DNA of 64,000 bases from Agromyces cavernae (GCF_021044935.1 NZ_JAJNMP010000005.1:32441-96440); one strand, 5' to 3'; counted from the stretch's first letter, positions 8,043 through 18,473 are shown. The notes: generated by a model from the letters alone, not told the origin. Translations and numbers: made by a program.

Positions 8043-9686
8043 TCACGCGGCCTCGAGCGCGTGGGCGTCGAGGATCGTATAGCTGTAGCCCTGCTCGGCG
8101 AGGAACCGCTGACGGTTCTGCGCGAAGTCCTGGTCGACGGTGTCGCGCGCGACGAGGGTGTAGAAGTTCGCCGACAGACCCGACTCCTTGGGGCGCAGCA
8201 GCCGGCCGAGGCGCTGCGCCTCCTCTTGACGCGAGCCGAACGAGCCCGACACCTGGATCGCGACCGTCGCCTCGGGCAGGTCGACCGAGAAGTTCGCGAC
8301 CTTCGAGACCACGAGCACCGGGGTTCGGCCCTCACGGAACTCCTGGAACAGCCGTTCGCGCTCGTCGACGGGGGTCGAACCGGTCAGTTGCGGTGCGTCG
8401 AGCGCCTCGGCGAGTTCGTCGATCTGGTCGAGGTACTGGCCGATCACGAGGATGCGCTCGCCGGCGTGCCGCGCGACGAGTTCTTTCACGACGCCGAGCT
8501 TCGCGGGGGCGGTCGCGGCGAGTCGATAGCGTTCGTCGTCGGCGGATGCCGCGTACGCGAGCCGCTCGGACTGCGGGAGGTCGATGCGCACCTCGAAGCA
8601 GGCCGCGGGCGAGATGAAGCCCTGGGCCTCGATCTCCTTCCACGGGGCGTCGAACCGCTTGGGACCGATGAGGCTGAACACGTCGCCCTCGCGTCCGTCT
8701 TCGCGCACGAGCGTCGCCGTGAGCCCGAGGCGGCGGCGCGCCTGCAGCTCCGCGGTGAGCTTGAACACGGGGGCGGGCAGCAGGTGCACCTCGTCGTAGA
8801 CGACGAGGCCCCAGTCGAGCGCGTCGAGCAGCGCGAGGTGCGCGTACTCGCCCTTCCGCTTCGCGGTGAGGATCTGGTACGTCGCGATGGTGACGGGCTT
8901 GACCTCCTTCACCTGGCCCGAGTACTCGCCGATCTCGTCTTGCGTGAGGCTCGTGCGCTTCAGCAGTTCGTCGCGCCATTGGCGTGCCGACACGGTGTTC
9001 GTGACGAGGATGAGGGTCGTGGTCTTGGCCGTCGCCATCGCTCCCGCGCCCACGAGCGTCTTGCCGGCGCCGCAGGGGAGCACCACGACGCCCGAGCCGC
9101 CGTCGAAGAAGTTGTCGACGGCCTTCTGCTGGTAGTCGCGCAGGTGCCAGCCGTCCTGCTCGAGGTCGATCTCGTGCGGTGTGCCCGGCGTGTAGCCGGC
9201 GAGGTCCTCGGCCGGCCAGCCGAGCTTGACGAGCTCCTGCTTCAGCTGCCCGCGCGCCCATGGCTCGACCAGGAAGCCGGTGTCGTCGAGGCGCTCGGTC
9301 AGCAGCGGCGCGATGCGCCGCGCGTTCGCCACCTCGGTGAGCACGGCGAGGTCGTCGGAGTGCAGGCGCAGCCTGCCGTCGTCGGTGCGGTCGATGACGA
9401 GGCGGCCATAGCGGCCGACCGTCTCGCGCATGTCGACCGACACCGTCTGCGGCACGGGGAACTTCGCGTATCGCTCGAGCGTGCCGAGCATGTCGTCGGC
9501 GTCATGGCCGGCGGCGCGCGCGTTCCACAACCCCAGTCGGGTGATGCGGTAGGTGTGCACGTGCTCGGGTGCTCGCTCGAGTTCGGCGAACACCGCGAGG
9601 TCGTGCCGGGCGTCTTCAGCTTGCGGGTGGGCGACTTCGAGCAGCACGGTGCGATCGCTCTGCACGATGAGTGGGCCGTCTGACAT
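8043..9686 (-). CDS. XPB-type DNA repair helicase
   Basis: A 547-aa superfamily 2 helicase of the XPB/Ssl2 family, a 3'-5' DNA translocase. An N-terminal damage-recognition-like region (about 1-180) precedes Walker A (PCGAGKT, 204-210), DEVH (298-301), TATL motif III, and a C-terminal domain with the LGRLLRPKE motif VI. ATG 9686 opens the conserved MSDGPLIVQSDRTVLLEV N-terminus; the frame continues upstream without support. It is 32 bp downstream of a helicase-associated gene and probably cotranscribed. Archaeal XPB pairs with the Bax1 nuclease; here the neighbour is different. Confidence 0.94.
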   Translation of the reverse strand: MSDGPLIVQSDRTVLLEVAHPQAEDARHDLAVFAELERAPEHVHTYRITRLGLWNARAAGHDADDMLGTLERYAKFPVPQTVSVDMRETVGRYGRLVIDRTDDGRLRLHSDDLAVLTEVANARRIAPLLTERLDDTGFLVEPWARGQLKQELVKLGWPAEDLAGYTPGTPHEIDLEQDGWHLRDYQQKAVDNFFDGGSGVVVLPCGAGKTLVGAGAMATAKTTTLILVTNTVSARQWRDELLKRTSLTQDEIGEYSGQVKEVKPVTIATYQILTAKRKGEYAHLALLDALDWGLVVYDEVHLLPAPVFKLTAELQARRRLGLTATLVREDGREGDVFSLIGPKRFDAPWKEIEAQGFISPAACFEVRIDLPQSERLAYAASADDERYRLAATAPAKLGVVKELVARHAGERILVIGQYLDQIDELAEALDAPQLTGSTPVDERERLFQEFREGRTPVLVVSKVANFSVDLPEATVAIQVSGSFGSRQEEAQRLGRLLRPKESGLSANFYTLVARDTVDQDFAQNRQRFLAEQGYSYTILDAHALEAA

Positions 9687-9718
9687 AGCGTTCGAGTCTA
9701 CGCCCGCTCGCTGCGCCG

Positions 9719-11584
9719 TCACCCGGCGGGCGCGGGTGCGACCGAGGCGATGGCCGAGAGGGGCAGGGTGCGTTCGATGTCGGCCTTGCGATCGCGGGCG
9801 CGCAGTCGGCCGTTCGCGACGCTCGCCGGCGCGAGCAGGTAGTCGGCGGTGTCGCCTCCGGGCATGCGCACGGTGACGGTGAGCGTTTCTTTGGCGCGCG
9901 CGGCCGCCTCGAGCTGACGTGCCAGCCACGCCTGCTCGGTCGCCTCGCCGCCGGGCTCCTCGAGCACTCGGTCGAGCAGCGCGCTGATCGGGTCGGCCTT
10001 GACCGTCACCACGGGTGCGGGTGCGAGCCGGTGCCGGCGCAACCGCACGATGTTGCCGGCGGCGTCTTCGGCGGCCACGGGGTAGCGCGCGTCGGAGAGG
10101 GCCCAGAACACGACATCAGGGGTGAACCGTGAGAGCAGCCGGTGCGGCCCGGACTGGCGCAGGCCGATCGACGCGAGCGACTGGTCGACGGCGAGGGTGC
10201 GCACGAGCTGCTCGTCGTCGGATCGGATCGACGCCTTCGCCGGGGCATCCGATTCGTCGGCCGCTGCGACGCGCACGGCGCCGAACCGCACGGCCGCTTC
10301 GCCGACCAGGTACGCGAGCGGCTGCGGAATCCCGGTGAGCGACAGCCCGCCGAGGAACTCGAGGATCGACTCGGCCGATTCGCCGGCTGCGAGGGCACGG
10401 TTGACGGATGCCGCGCTGACGCGATAGGTCGAGGCGAGGTCTCGACCCTCGACGTCGGCGATTCCGCGCAGTCGGGCGTCGAGCGACGGTTCGAGCGGGC
10501 CGGGCGAGACGATCGTGAGGTCGTGCTGCAGGTACACCTTGTCGACCTGCGCGGGAAAGTACGCGGCGAGCCGGTCGGCGGCCACGTCGAGTTGGCCGGC
10601 GAGCACGAGCCGCCCCGACTCGACGGGTTCACCGGCGACCGCGAGCCCGAGCGCCTCGGCCTCGCCGAGCAGCCGGTCGAGTCCGTCGTCGAGCCAATGC
10701 CCGCCCGCCGGGTAGTACCAGCGCACGTCGTCGCGGAGCGCGACCGCAGTGAGCGTGTCGGTGCGGCGCGCGACGAGGTCGCGCAGCGGCGCCGGAATGC
10801 GGTCGCGCCAGCACTCGGCGAGGCGCAGCCACCGGCCCTTCGCCGTCTCGAGCGCCCACGTCGCGCCGTGGTCGGATTCGAGCCAGAACGCGCCCTCGCG
10901 CGCGACGAGCCCCGCTTCGTCGGCGCGATGGAACAGGCGGGGCAGGTCTTCGAGCGTCGTGCCGCTGGCCTCGGCGAGCCGTTTCGAGTCGGGCAGTGCG
11001 AGCCCGCCCTTCGCGAGCTCGCGCGCGGGCTGCGTGCCGAGCTCGGAGAGGAGCTCGGCGGTCGCCGCGACGGTCGCATAGGCGGCCTCGGACGAGCGTC
11101 GCTCGAGGATGCTGCGGTCGACCTCGTCGCCGGTGACGAGCACGGGCGGGGCGGGGGCGGCGAGCTCGGCGGCCGACGGGAGGTCTTCGCCGAGGCGCGG
11201 CACGAGGCGCGAGGTCAGCGCGACGGGCACGTGCACGCGCCGTTCGGCGACGACGATGAGCAGGGCGCCGCCGAGGCGCTCGAGCAGTTCCTCGGCCCCG
11301 GTGATCAGGTCGTCGGATGCCGCGAGCTGGGCCAGTTCGCCGCGGACGTCGTCGACCGTGGTGCCGCCGGCGTTGCCGGCGGCGAGCCCCGCCGCGACCG
11401 CGAGCACGGCGAGGCGCCGACGGTCGAGGCGACTGATCGCATGGTCGAGCGAGTCGGGGGAGAGGAGGAGCTCGGCGAGATCGAACAGGTCGTGCACCCC
11501 GTTCGGCTCGAACTCGCGCGATTGGAGGGCTGCAGCGAGTTCTTCTCGCGGCAGCTCTCGAAGTCGTGCAGCCAGTTCGAGCAT
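9719..11584 (-). CDS. Helicase-associated (Helicase_C_3-like) protein
   Basis: A 621-aa protein that is Leu/Ala/Arg-rich with alternating helical segments, beginning MLELAARLRELPREELAAAL. I see no Walker A or DExx motif, so it is not itself an ATPase. In actinobacteria such proteins with a Helicase_C_3-type domain are regularly encoded next to XPB; that association is recalled, not searched. It lies 32 bp before the XPB gene on the same strand and 10 bp after a small membrane-protein gene. A role as DNA-binding or regulatory partner of XPB is inferred from position. Confidence 0.8.
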   Translation of the reverse strand: MLELAARLRELPREELAAALQSREFEPNGVHDLFDLAELLLSPDSLDHAISRLDRRRLAVLAVAAGLAAGNAGGTTVDDVRGELAQLAASDDLITGAEELLERLGGALLIVVAERRVHVPVALTSRLVPRLGEDLPSAAELAAPAPPVLVTGDEVDRSILERRSSEAAYATVAATAELLSELGTQPARELAKGGLALPDSKRLAEASGTTLEDLPRLFHRADEAGLVAREGAFWLESDHGATWALETAKGRWLRLAECWRDRIPAPLRDLVARRTDTLTAVALRDDVRWYYPAGGHWLDDGLDRLLGEAEALGLAVAGEPVESGRLVLAGQLDVAADRLAAYFPAQVDKVYLQHDLTIVSPGPLEPSLDARLRGIADVEGRDLASTYRVSAASVNRALAAGESAESILEFLGGLSLTGIPQPLAYLVGEAAVRFGAVRVAAADESDAPAKASIRSDDEQLVRTLAVDQSLASIGLRQSGPHRLLSRFTPDVVFWALSDARYPVAAEDAAGNIVRLRRHRLAPAPVVTVKADPISALLDRVLEEPGGEATEQAWLARQLEAAARAKETLTVTVRMPGGDTADYLLAPASVANGRLRARDRKADIERTLPLSAIASVAPAPAG

Positions 11585-11594
11585 CGTCTCCTGT

Positions 11595-11870
11595 TCAGCT
11601 CGCCCGGGCTCTGGCCTCGCGTGAGCGACGCACCCAGTTCACGACGAGCAGTGCGATGAGCAGCAGGAACCCGATCGGCAGGCCGAACCACGGGAGCATG
11701 ATGATGAACGGCCAGACGCCCTGGCTGAAGCCGTCGTCGGCCCCGGCCCCGGCCGCGGTGCCGATGATGACCGCGAGGAACGCGAGGATCGAGAGGCCGA
11801 CCACCGCCGCGAACATGAACGCGAGGACGCGCTCGGCGCGATGTTCGGTGATGGGGCCAGGCTCGGTCAC
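11595..11870 (-). CDS. Small two-helix membrane protein
   Basis: A 91-aa protein with two hydrophobic helices (about residues 16-40 and 54-78) separated by a short Gly/Asp loop and ending in a basic tail (RRSREARARAS). GTG 11868-11870 is chosen because GGTGAG precedes it; a much longer open frame upstream has no support and biased composition. It is probably the first gene of the operon with the helicase-associated protein and XPB (10-bp gap). No function is recognised. Confidence 0.75.
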   Translation of the reverse strand: MTEPGPITEHRAERVLAFMFAAVVGLSILAFLAVIIGTAAGAGADDGFSQGVWPFIIMLPWFGLPIGFLLLIALLVVNWVRRSREARARAS

Positions 11871-12087
11871 CTCACCAGAATAGGACAGCGCGGGCCGAAC
11901 CCGCTCGTCCCCACGTGGAACGGCTGCACGGAGGGCGCCGTCCGCTCGGGCGAGCCCGCCGCGAGGACCGTGCTCACCGCCTCGGTTCACGCCGCCGGCA
12001 GTGATGCGCCCGTTGCGAGACCGTAGACTGGAGGTCGGACGGGTGCGCCATTTCGGCGCGCCCGGAGACGCGAGCGAGGTCCACACG

Positions 12088-12468
12088 ATGCCCACTGGCA
12101 AGGTCAAGTTCTACGACGACGAGAAGGGATTCGGCTTCATCACCTCCGATGACGGCCAGGAGGTCTTCCTCCACGCATCCGCCCTCCCCGCCGGCGCGAC
12201 CGTGCGCGCGGGCACACGCCTCGAGTTCGGCATCGCCGACGGCAAGCGCGGAGCGCAGGCGCTCTCGGTGCGCGTGCTCGACGCGCCGCCGAGCCTCGTC
12301 AAGATGCATCGCAAGCCCGCTGATGACATGGCGGTCATCGTCGAGGACGTCGTCAAGGTGCTCGACGGCATCGGCGCAGACCTGCGTCGCGGCCGCTACC
12401 CGGAGAAGTCGAAGGCCCGCACCGTCGCGGCGGTGCTGCGCAAGGTTGCTGACGACCTCGATGCCTGA
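12088..12468 (+). CDS. Cold-shock domain protein with C-terminal extension
   Basis: A 126-aa protein. Residues 1-65 form a cold-shock domain with RNP-1 (KGFGFI) and RNP-2 (VFLHAS), which binds single-stranded RNA or DNA. A helical extension of about 60 residues follows, roughly doubling the size of a CspA-type protein. MPTGKVKFYDDEKGFGF is the canonical start, so ATG 12088 is chosen although the frame extends upstream. The 3' end overlaps the DUF3027 gene by 8 bp, implying translational coupling. Confidence 0.95.
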   Translation: MPTGKVKFYDDEKGFGFITSDDGQEVFLHASALPAGATVRAGTRLEFGIADGKRGAQALSVRVLDAPPSLVKMHRKPADDMAVIVEDVVKVLDGIGADLRRGRYPEKSKARTVAAVLRKVADDLDA

Positions 12469-13210
12469 CGCGCCCGGAATCGAGCAGGCCGAGGTCGAGG
12501 CGACGTCGGCGCCGGCGGCTGCGCCCGTCGTCGCCGACGAGGTGCTGCTCGCATCGGTCGACCTCGCACGCCGCGCGCTGCTCGAGGTGACCGCACCCGA
12601 GACCGTCGGCTCGGTGGTCGGACACGTCGCCGAGGGCGAGCACGTGCTGACCCTGCTGTTCGCCTCCGACCTGTCGGGCTACCCGGGCTGGCGCTGGAGC
12701 GTGACCATCGCCCGCGTCGACGACGGCGAGCCGACGGTGCTCGAGACCGAGCTCATGCCGGGCGAGGCGGCGCTGCTCGCGCCCGAGTGGGTCCCGTGGT
12801 CCGAGCGCCTCGCCGAGTACCGGGCGGCACAGGAAGCCGCGGCCGCGGCAGCGCGAGAGGACGCTGAGGCCGAGGGCAGCGCCGACGACGAACTGCTCGA
12901 CGGCGACGACTTCGACGACGAGGACCACGACGACCTCGAGCTCGAGGCCGACGGCTTCGAGGTCGACGACGAAGACCTCGACGACGAAGACCTCGACGAC
13001 GAAGACCTCGACGACGAAGACCTCGACGACGATGACGACCTCGACGAGGACGACCTCGACGACGACTCCGAGGGCGACGATTTCGGCGCGGGCGACAGCG
13101 ACGACGAGTTCGACGGCATCGACATCGATGCGCTCGACGACTCAGCCGACGAGGGCGATGACGGTGAGGACGATGACGACCTCGCTCAGTCCGACGAGCC
13201 CTCGGCCTGA
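12461..13210 (+). CDS. DUF3027 protein with Asp-rich repeat tail
   Basis: A 249-aa actinobacterial protein. Residues about 20-125 carry the DUF3027 core (SGYPGWRWSVTIARV and LLAPEWVPWSERL). From about residue 135 the protein is almost wholly Asp/Glu, including four exact DDEDL units (169-188) encoded by a 15-bp tandem repeat. Function is unknown; the polyacidic tail could mimic nucleic acid or bind cations or basic proteins (speculation). The ATG at 12461 overlaps the cold-shock gene. Its 3' end overlaps the convergent DUF2530 gene by 25 bp. Confidence 0.85.
   Translation: MPDAPGIEQAEVEATSAPAAAPVVADEVLLASVDLARRALLEVTAPETVGSVVGHVAEGEHVLTLLFASDLSGYPGWRWSVTIARVDDGEPTVLETELMPGEAALLAPEWVPWSERLAEYRAAQEAAAAAAREDAEAEGSADDELLDGDDFDDEDHDDLELEADGFEVDDEDLDDEDLDDEDLDDEDLDDDDDLDEDDLDDDSEGDDFGAGDSDDEFDGIDIDALDDSADEGDDGEDDDDLAQSDEPSA
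12965..13024 (+). repeat. 15-bp tandem repeat (4 exact copies) coding DDEDL
   Basis: Four identical copies of a 15-base unit, in frame in the DUF3027 gene and followed by imperfect copies. The unit length is a multiple of three, so copy-number changes would lengthen or shorten the acidic tail without a frameshift. Confidence 0.95.
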
Positions 13211-13449
13211 CGCGCCCGCCGCCTGATCACCTGCACTACGAGCAGTCCGACGAGCCCGAGGCCCACTCCGACGGCGGCGGCGATGGCGAACCAGCCGTAG
13301 CCGGCCGCTTCGAGCTGCGACTGGAACAGCAGCGACGCCACGAGTGCGACCAGCCAGGCGGCGGTTCCGACGGCGACCGCCTTGCGCGCATCGGCCCGAG
13401 CGGGCGCCGGGTCGGGCCGACGCTCCTGCTCGCTCAGCCAGAAGCGCAT
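13186..13449 (-). CDS. DUF2530 small membrane protein
   Basis: An 87-aa protein with a short cytoplasmic N-terminus (MRFWLSEQERRPDP), two membrane helices (about 25-45 and 50-75) and a basic tail. This matches the actinobacterial DUF2530 family, whose function is unknown. It starts 5 bp after the serC stop on the same strand, so it is probably the downstream gene of a serC operon. Its 3' end overlaps the convergent DUF3027 gene by 25 bp. Confidence 0.82.
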   Translation of the reverse strand: MRFWLSEQERRPDPAPARADARKAVAVGTAAWLVALVASLLFQSQLEAAGYGWFAIAAAVGVGLGLVGLLVVQVIRRRARQAEGSSD

Positions 13450-13454
13450 GCGAC

Positions 13455-15540
<2,086 letters not shown>

Positions 15541-15542
15541 TT

Positions 15543-16412
15543 TTGGCTCGATTCTCCCGGCGTCGCCCGACAAGGTCACACGCCCGAGGGGCCGCCACGA
15601 AGGCGATCATCGCCTCCAAGGCCCCGAGTTCCCCCAGTCCGACCAATCAAGACCTCGCACCGAAGGTCGCCGCGAAGCCGCTTCCGTCGACCCGGCGACT
15701 CCGTCGCGGCGGTGTCGCGAACGTGCTCGTGATGGCGGTCGCCGCGGGCATCGTCGGCACCCTCGCGATCCCCGCCTATGCGATGGCGCCCGGCAGCCTC
15801 GACCAGCAGTTCGGCGCCACCGACGCGACGAAGCTCACCAAGGCGCAGGCGCAATCGGTCGAGGTCACCGACGACGTCATCGCCGCGCCGATCACCAAGG
15901 ACGGCTACGACGCCGTCACCGGTGAATCGATCCGCGCGGCCGAGGCCGCCGCGGCTGCGGCCGCCGCCGCCGAGGCCGCACGTGTCGCCGCCGAGGCGGC
16001 CATGGTGTCGTATGCCGCGGACTACAGCGGCCCATCGGTCGGTGACTTCCTCGCGAACCCGCCGTACCCGACCTTCGACCTGGCGAGCGTCTACAGCGTC
16101 GCGTCGTCGTACATCGGCACGCCCTACGTCTACGGTGGCGCCACGCCCGCCGGCTTCGACTGCTCGGGCTTCATCATGTACGTCTATGCGCAGTTCGGCG
16201 TGAGCCTTCCGCACTCGGCCGCCGGTCAGGGCGCCGCCGGGACCCCGATCTCCGAAGCCGACGCACAGCCCGGCGACCTCGTCATCATGCCCGGCCACGA
16301 CGGCTTCTATGCGGGCAACGGGATGATCCTGCACGCACCCTACGAAGGGGCATCCGTTCGCGTCCAGCCGATCTGGACGAGCGATTACCAGATCGTGCGC
16401 ATCGGTATCTGA
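15543..16412 (+). CDS. Secreted NlpC/P60 peptidoglycan hydrolase
   Basis: A 289-aa exported endopeptidase. A basic N-terminus is followed by a signal helix ending PAYA (about residue 78). Then come a spacer with KAQAQSVEV and an Ala-rich coil, and a C-terminal NlpC/P60 domain. The catalytic Cys207 is in GFDCSGFIMY and His252 in MPGHDGFYAG. Such enzymes cut peptide cross-links in the wall. The TTG at 15543 is preferred because GGAGG lies 8 nt upstream; the frame is open back to 15369, through the leader. The N-terminal module is shared with the CHAP protein at 17466. A strong terminator follows. Confidence 0.9.
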   Translation: MARFSRRRPTRSHARGAATKAIIASKAPSSPSPTNQDLAPKVAAKPLPSTRRLRRGGVANVLVMAVAAGIVGTLAIPAYAMAPGSLDQQFGATDATKLTKAQAQSVEVTDDVIAAPITKDGYDAVTGESIRAAEAAAAAAAAAEAARVAAEAAMVSYAADYSGPSVGDFLANPPYPTFDLASVYSVASSYIGTPYVYGGATPAGFDCSGFIMYVYAQFGVSLPHSAAGQGAAGTPISEADAQPGDLVIMPGHDGFYAGNGMILHAPYEGASVRVQPIWTSDYQIVRIGI

Positions 16413-16440
16413 ACGATGAACGACGCGTGATACACGCGTT

Positions 16441-16476
16441 CGAACGGCGCGCCGGGATTTCCCGGTGCGCCGTTCG
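16441..16476 (+). terminator. Terminator hairpin after NlpC/P60 gene
   Basis: A 17-bp stem (16441-16457 with 16460-16476, one G-U pair) and a two-base apical loop, 28 bases after the stop codon. Confidence 0.8.
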
Positions 16477-16651
16477 TGCCTTACCCTGAAACCCTGACGA
16501 TCCGAGAAACCCGGTAGGGGAGGCCGATGGTCCAGCTGCGCAGCATCCATTCCACGGATGCCCGCGCGCATTTCGACCAACGGCACAGTAGTCAGCCGAG
16601 CACGACCCGGGCGAACGCGCCGACGGACACCGTCTTCACGACGGTGTCCGT
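16477..16651 (+). other. Short orphan transcription unit or small ORF ending in a terminator
   Basis: Between two terminator-like hairpins lies about 150 bp with no recognised gene. It contains GGGGAGG (about 16516) followed by ATG 16527, a strong ribosome-site/start pair opening a frame of up to 93 codons. That frame would run through the second hairpin, so translation is doubtful. A leader for the HNH gene at 16777 or a small RNA are alternatives. A weak TTCCCG/TACCCT pair (16459 and 16482, 17-bp spacing) could be its promoter. Confidence 0.35.
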
Positions 16652-16661
16652 TTCTTGTTTC
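16623..16661 (+). terminator. Strong intrinsic terminator upstream of HNH gene
   Basis: A perfect 12-bp stem (16623-16634 with 16640-16651) and a TTCAC loop, followed by TTTCTTGTTT. This is one of the few hairpins in the window with a real T-rich tail. It sits 126 bp before the HNH start, so it ends or attenuates an upstream transcript. Confidence 0.85.
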
Positions 16662-16776
16662 CCCGACAGTGCACATCCCCGCCGGGCGGCCGCGATTCGC
16701 GCGCGCCGCACCCCGCTCGCATCGCCGAACCGTGCACGCGGCTGGAAGCCATCCAGCCCCGAACGAAGGGCACCAC

Positions 16777-17274
16777 ATGCGCACGCTCGTGCTGAACGCC
16801 GGATATGAGCCGCTCGCCGTCGTCTCGTTCAAACGAGCGTTACTGCTCGTCATGAACCAGAAGGCAACCGTGATCCTGCACGACGAGGGCAACCCGGTGT
16901 GCGCCGCGAGCGGTTCGTGGCAGCGCCCGAGCGTGATCCTGCTCACCCGTTACGTGCGCGCACCGCGTGCGCACCAGGTGCCGGTGACGAGGCGCGGGGT
17001 GCTGCGCCGCGACGACCATCGATGCGCGTATTGCGGTCGGTCGGCGGCGACGATCGACCACGTGCTGCCACGATCGCGCGGCGGGCGCGACACGTGGGAG
17101 AACCTCGTCGCGTGCTGCCTTCGCTGCAACAACACGAAGAGCGATCGCACCCCCGCTGAGATGGGCTGGGAGTTGCGATTCACGCCCCGCATGCCTCACG
17201 GCCGCGGCTGGGTCGTGCGCGGTGTCGATCGCCCGCTTCCGCAGTGGAGCGAGTACCTCGCGATGGCGGCGTGA
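16777..17274 (+). CDS. HNH endonuclease family protein
   Basis: A 165-aa protein. The C-terminal part carries an HNH domain with CAYCGRSAATIDHVLPRSRG and CCLRCNNTK: two CxxC zinc pairs, the catalytic DH, and the later Asn. The N-terminus (MRTLVLNAGYEPLAVVSFKRAL) is typical of a widespread actinobacterial HNH family of unknown role, found outside phages as well. ATG 16777 has GAAGGG upstream and matches the family start; the longer frame reads back through a terminator. It lies between two paralogous wall hydrolase genes. Confidence 0.9.
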   Translation: MRTLVLNAGYEPLAVVSFKRALLLVMNQKATVILHDEGNPVCAASGSWQRPSVILLTRYVRAPRAHQVPVTRRGVLRRDDHRCAYCGRSAATIDHVLPRSRGGRDTWENLVACCLRCNNTKSDRTPAEMGWELRFTPRMPHGRGWVVRGVDRPLPQWSEYLAMAA

Positions 17275-17275
17275 T

Positions 17276-17322
17276 CGACTCGCCTGCGGGGGACGAGTCG
17301 TGACAGCGAGGGTCCCGCTCGC
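17276..17322 (+). terminator. Weak tandem hairpins after HNH gene
   Basis: Two short stems (CGACTCG 17276-17282 with CGAGTCG 17294-17300, and GCGAG 17306-17310 with CTCGC 17318-17322) directly follow the HNH stop and precede the CHAP promoter. No T tract. Confidence 0.4.
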
Positions 17323-17340
17323 GACAGGCCCGATCGCACC

Positions 17341-17369
17341 GTGACAATCGCGGGGTCGTGCCCTATCGT
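17341..17369 (+). promoter_or_regulatory. Promoter of CHAP hydrolase gene
   Basis: GTGACA (17341-17346), a 17-bp spacer and TATCGT (17364-17369), matching the promoter form of the NlpC/P60 gene. The roughly 90-base leader that follows is GC-rich, but I do not see the ydaO-like block in it. Confidence 0.55.
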
Positions 17370-17465
17370 GGGACGAGTCCGGAGCACCCCCTGGCTCCGT
17401 GACCAGCCAAGCCACTTCGCGCTGGGGTCGACTGCGGCCATGCGCGATGCCCGGAGGTCCGACTG

Positions 17466-18344
17466 TTGAGCGGTGACGAGACGAACGACGCGACCCGACG
17501 CGATCGTTCCGGGCGACGGTCGAGTGCGAGACGAGTCGCCGGCCGCGGCCCCGTGGACCGCGTCGCGTCGAGGGCCCCACGTTCCGCGACCGCTCGCTCC
17601 TCCACCACACGGCGCCGCAACGGCCCGACCCGCGTCTTCGCGACGATGCTCATCGTCCCCGCGATGTTCGGCACCGTGGCCCTGCCGGCGTATGCCCTCC
17701 TGCCGGGCGGGCCCGGGCACGAGGCATCCGACACCTTCAGCCTCAGCGTTGCGCAGGCTCAGGATGTCGACGTCTCGGCACTCGCGACCGGCGCGCCCCT
17801 GTCGGCCGATGGCTACGCCGTCACGACGAAGGCCGAGATCGAGGAGGCGCGGCTCGAGGCCGAAGCCGCCGAGCGCGCGTCGTGGGCGGCAGAGCTCGCC
17901 TCGCGCGGCTCCGGCAGTTATGCGGTGTACACCGTGCGTGCCGAAGGCGACGACTATCCGTGGTGGGACCAGTTGCCCGACGACTACGGCGGAGGGCTCT
18001 CCCCGCTGCGCTACTACTACCGCGAGTGCGTCGACTTCGTCGCCTGGAGGCTCAACCGCGACGCGGGCGTCACGAGCGCACCGTGGAAATGGGACTGGTC
18101 GAACCTCGCGTCGGGCAGCGCATACGCGTGGGCCGACGAGTGGGTGAGCAAGGGATGGCCCACCTCGAGCACCCCGGTCGTCGGGGCGGTCGCGTGGTTC
18201 CCCTACAACCACGTCGCCTACGTGCAGTCGATCAACGCCGACGGGTCGGTGAATCTCGAGGAGTACAACCAGAATTCCGACCACTCGTACCACACGCGCA
18301 CGATCGCCGCAGGAGATGCGCTGTACCTCTACCCACCCGGCTGA
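17466..18344 (+). CDS. Secreted CHAP-domain peptidoglycan amidase/endopeptidase
   Basis: A 292-aa exported protein. A long Arg-rich N-terminus precedes a signal helix ending PAYA (about residue 77). An SVAQAQDVDV spacer and a Glu/Ala coil follow, then a C-terminal CHAP domain. Catalytic Cys188 is in YRECVDFVAWRLN and His249 in YNHVAYVQSI. CHAP enzymes cleave peptidoglycan amide bonds. The TTG start at 17466 has GGAGG about 10 nt upstream. The N-terminal half is clearly homologous to that of the NlpC/P60 protein at 15543, with a different catalytic domain attached. Confidence 0.9.
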   Translation: MSGDETNDATRRDRSGRRSSARRVAGRGPVDRVASRAPRSATARSSTTRRRNGPTRVFATMLIVPAMFGTVALPAYALLPGGPGHEASDTFSLSVAQAQDVDVSALATGAPLSADGYAVTTKAEIEEARLEAEAAERASWAAELASRGSGSYAVYTVRAEGDDYPWWDQLPDDYGGGLSPLRYYYRECVDFVAWRLNRDAGVTSAPWKWDWSNLASGSAYAWADEWVSKGWPTSSTPVVGAVAWFPYNHVAYVQSINADGSVNLEEYNQNSDHSYHTRTIAAGDALYLYPPG

Positions 18345-18473
18345 CCCAGACGCGCCCGTCATTGTCGACGTCGTGGCGAAACCCGGTCGAATCGTTGGAC
18401 GAGTCGGCCAGTGTGCTCGGAGAGGCCGGTCAATACGGTGGAAGTCATTCCACGGCGGAGACAGGTGATGGTG

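Noticed and set aside
8061..9683. 540-codon plus-strand frame opposite XPB
   Set aside because: Mirror of the XPB codons; no ribosome site and no recognisable motif.
10142..11659. 505-codon plus-strand frame opposite the helicase-associated gene
   Set aside because: Composition typical of an antisense frame; ends in unrelated sequence beyond the real gene.
16777..17274. HNH gene as a homing endonuclease or phage remnant
   Set aside because: No intron, intein or phage genes nearby; the family is a common chromosomal one in actinobacteria, and composition matches the neighbours.
17370..17465. Second ydaO-like riboswitch before the CHAP gene
   Set aside because: The leader shares promoter form but lacks the CGATCCGGAACCCGT-like block seen in front of the NlpC/P60 gene.
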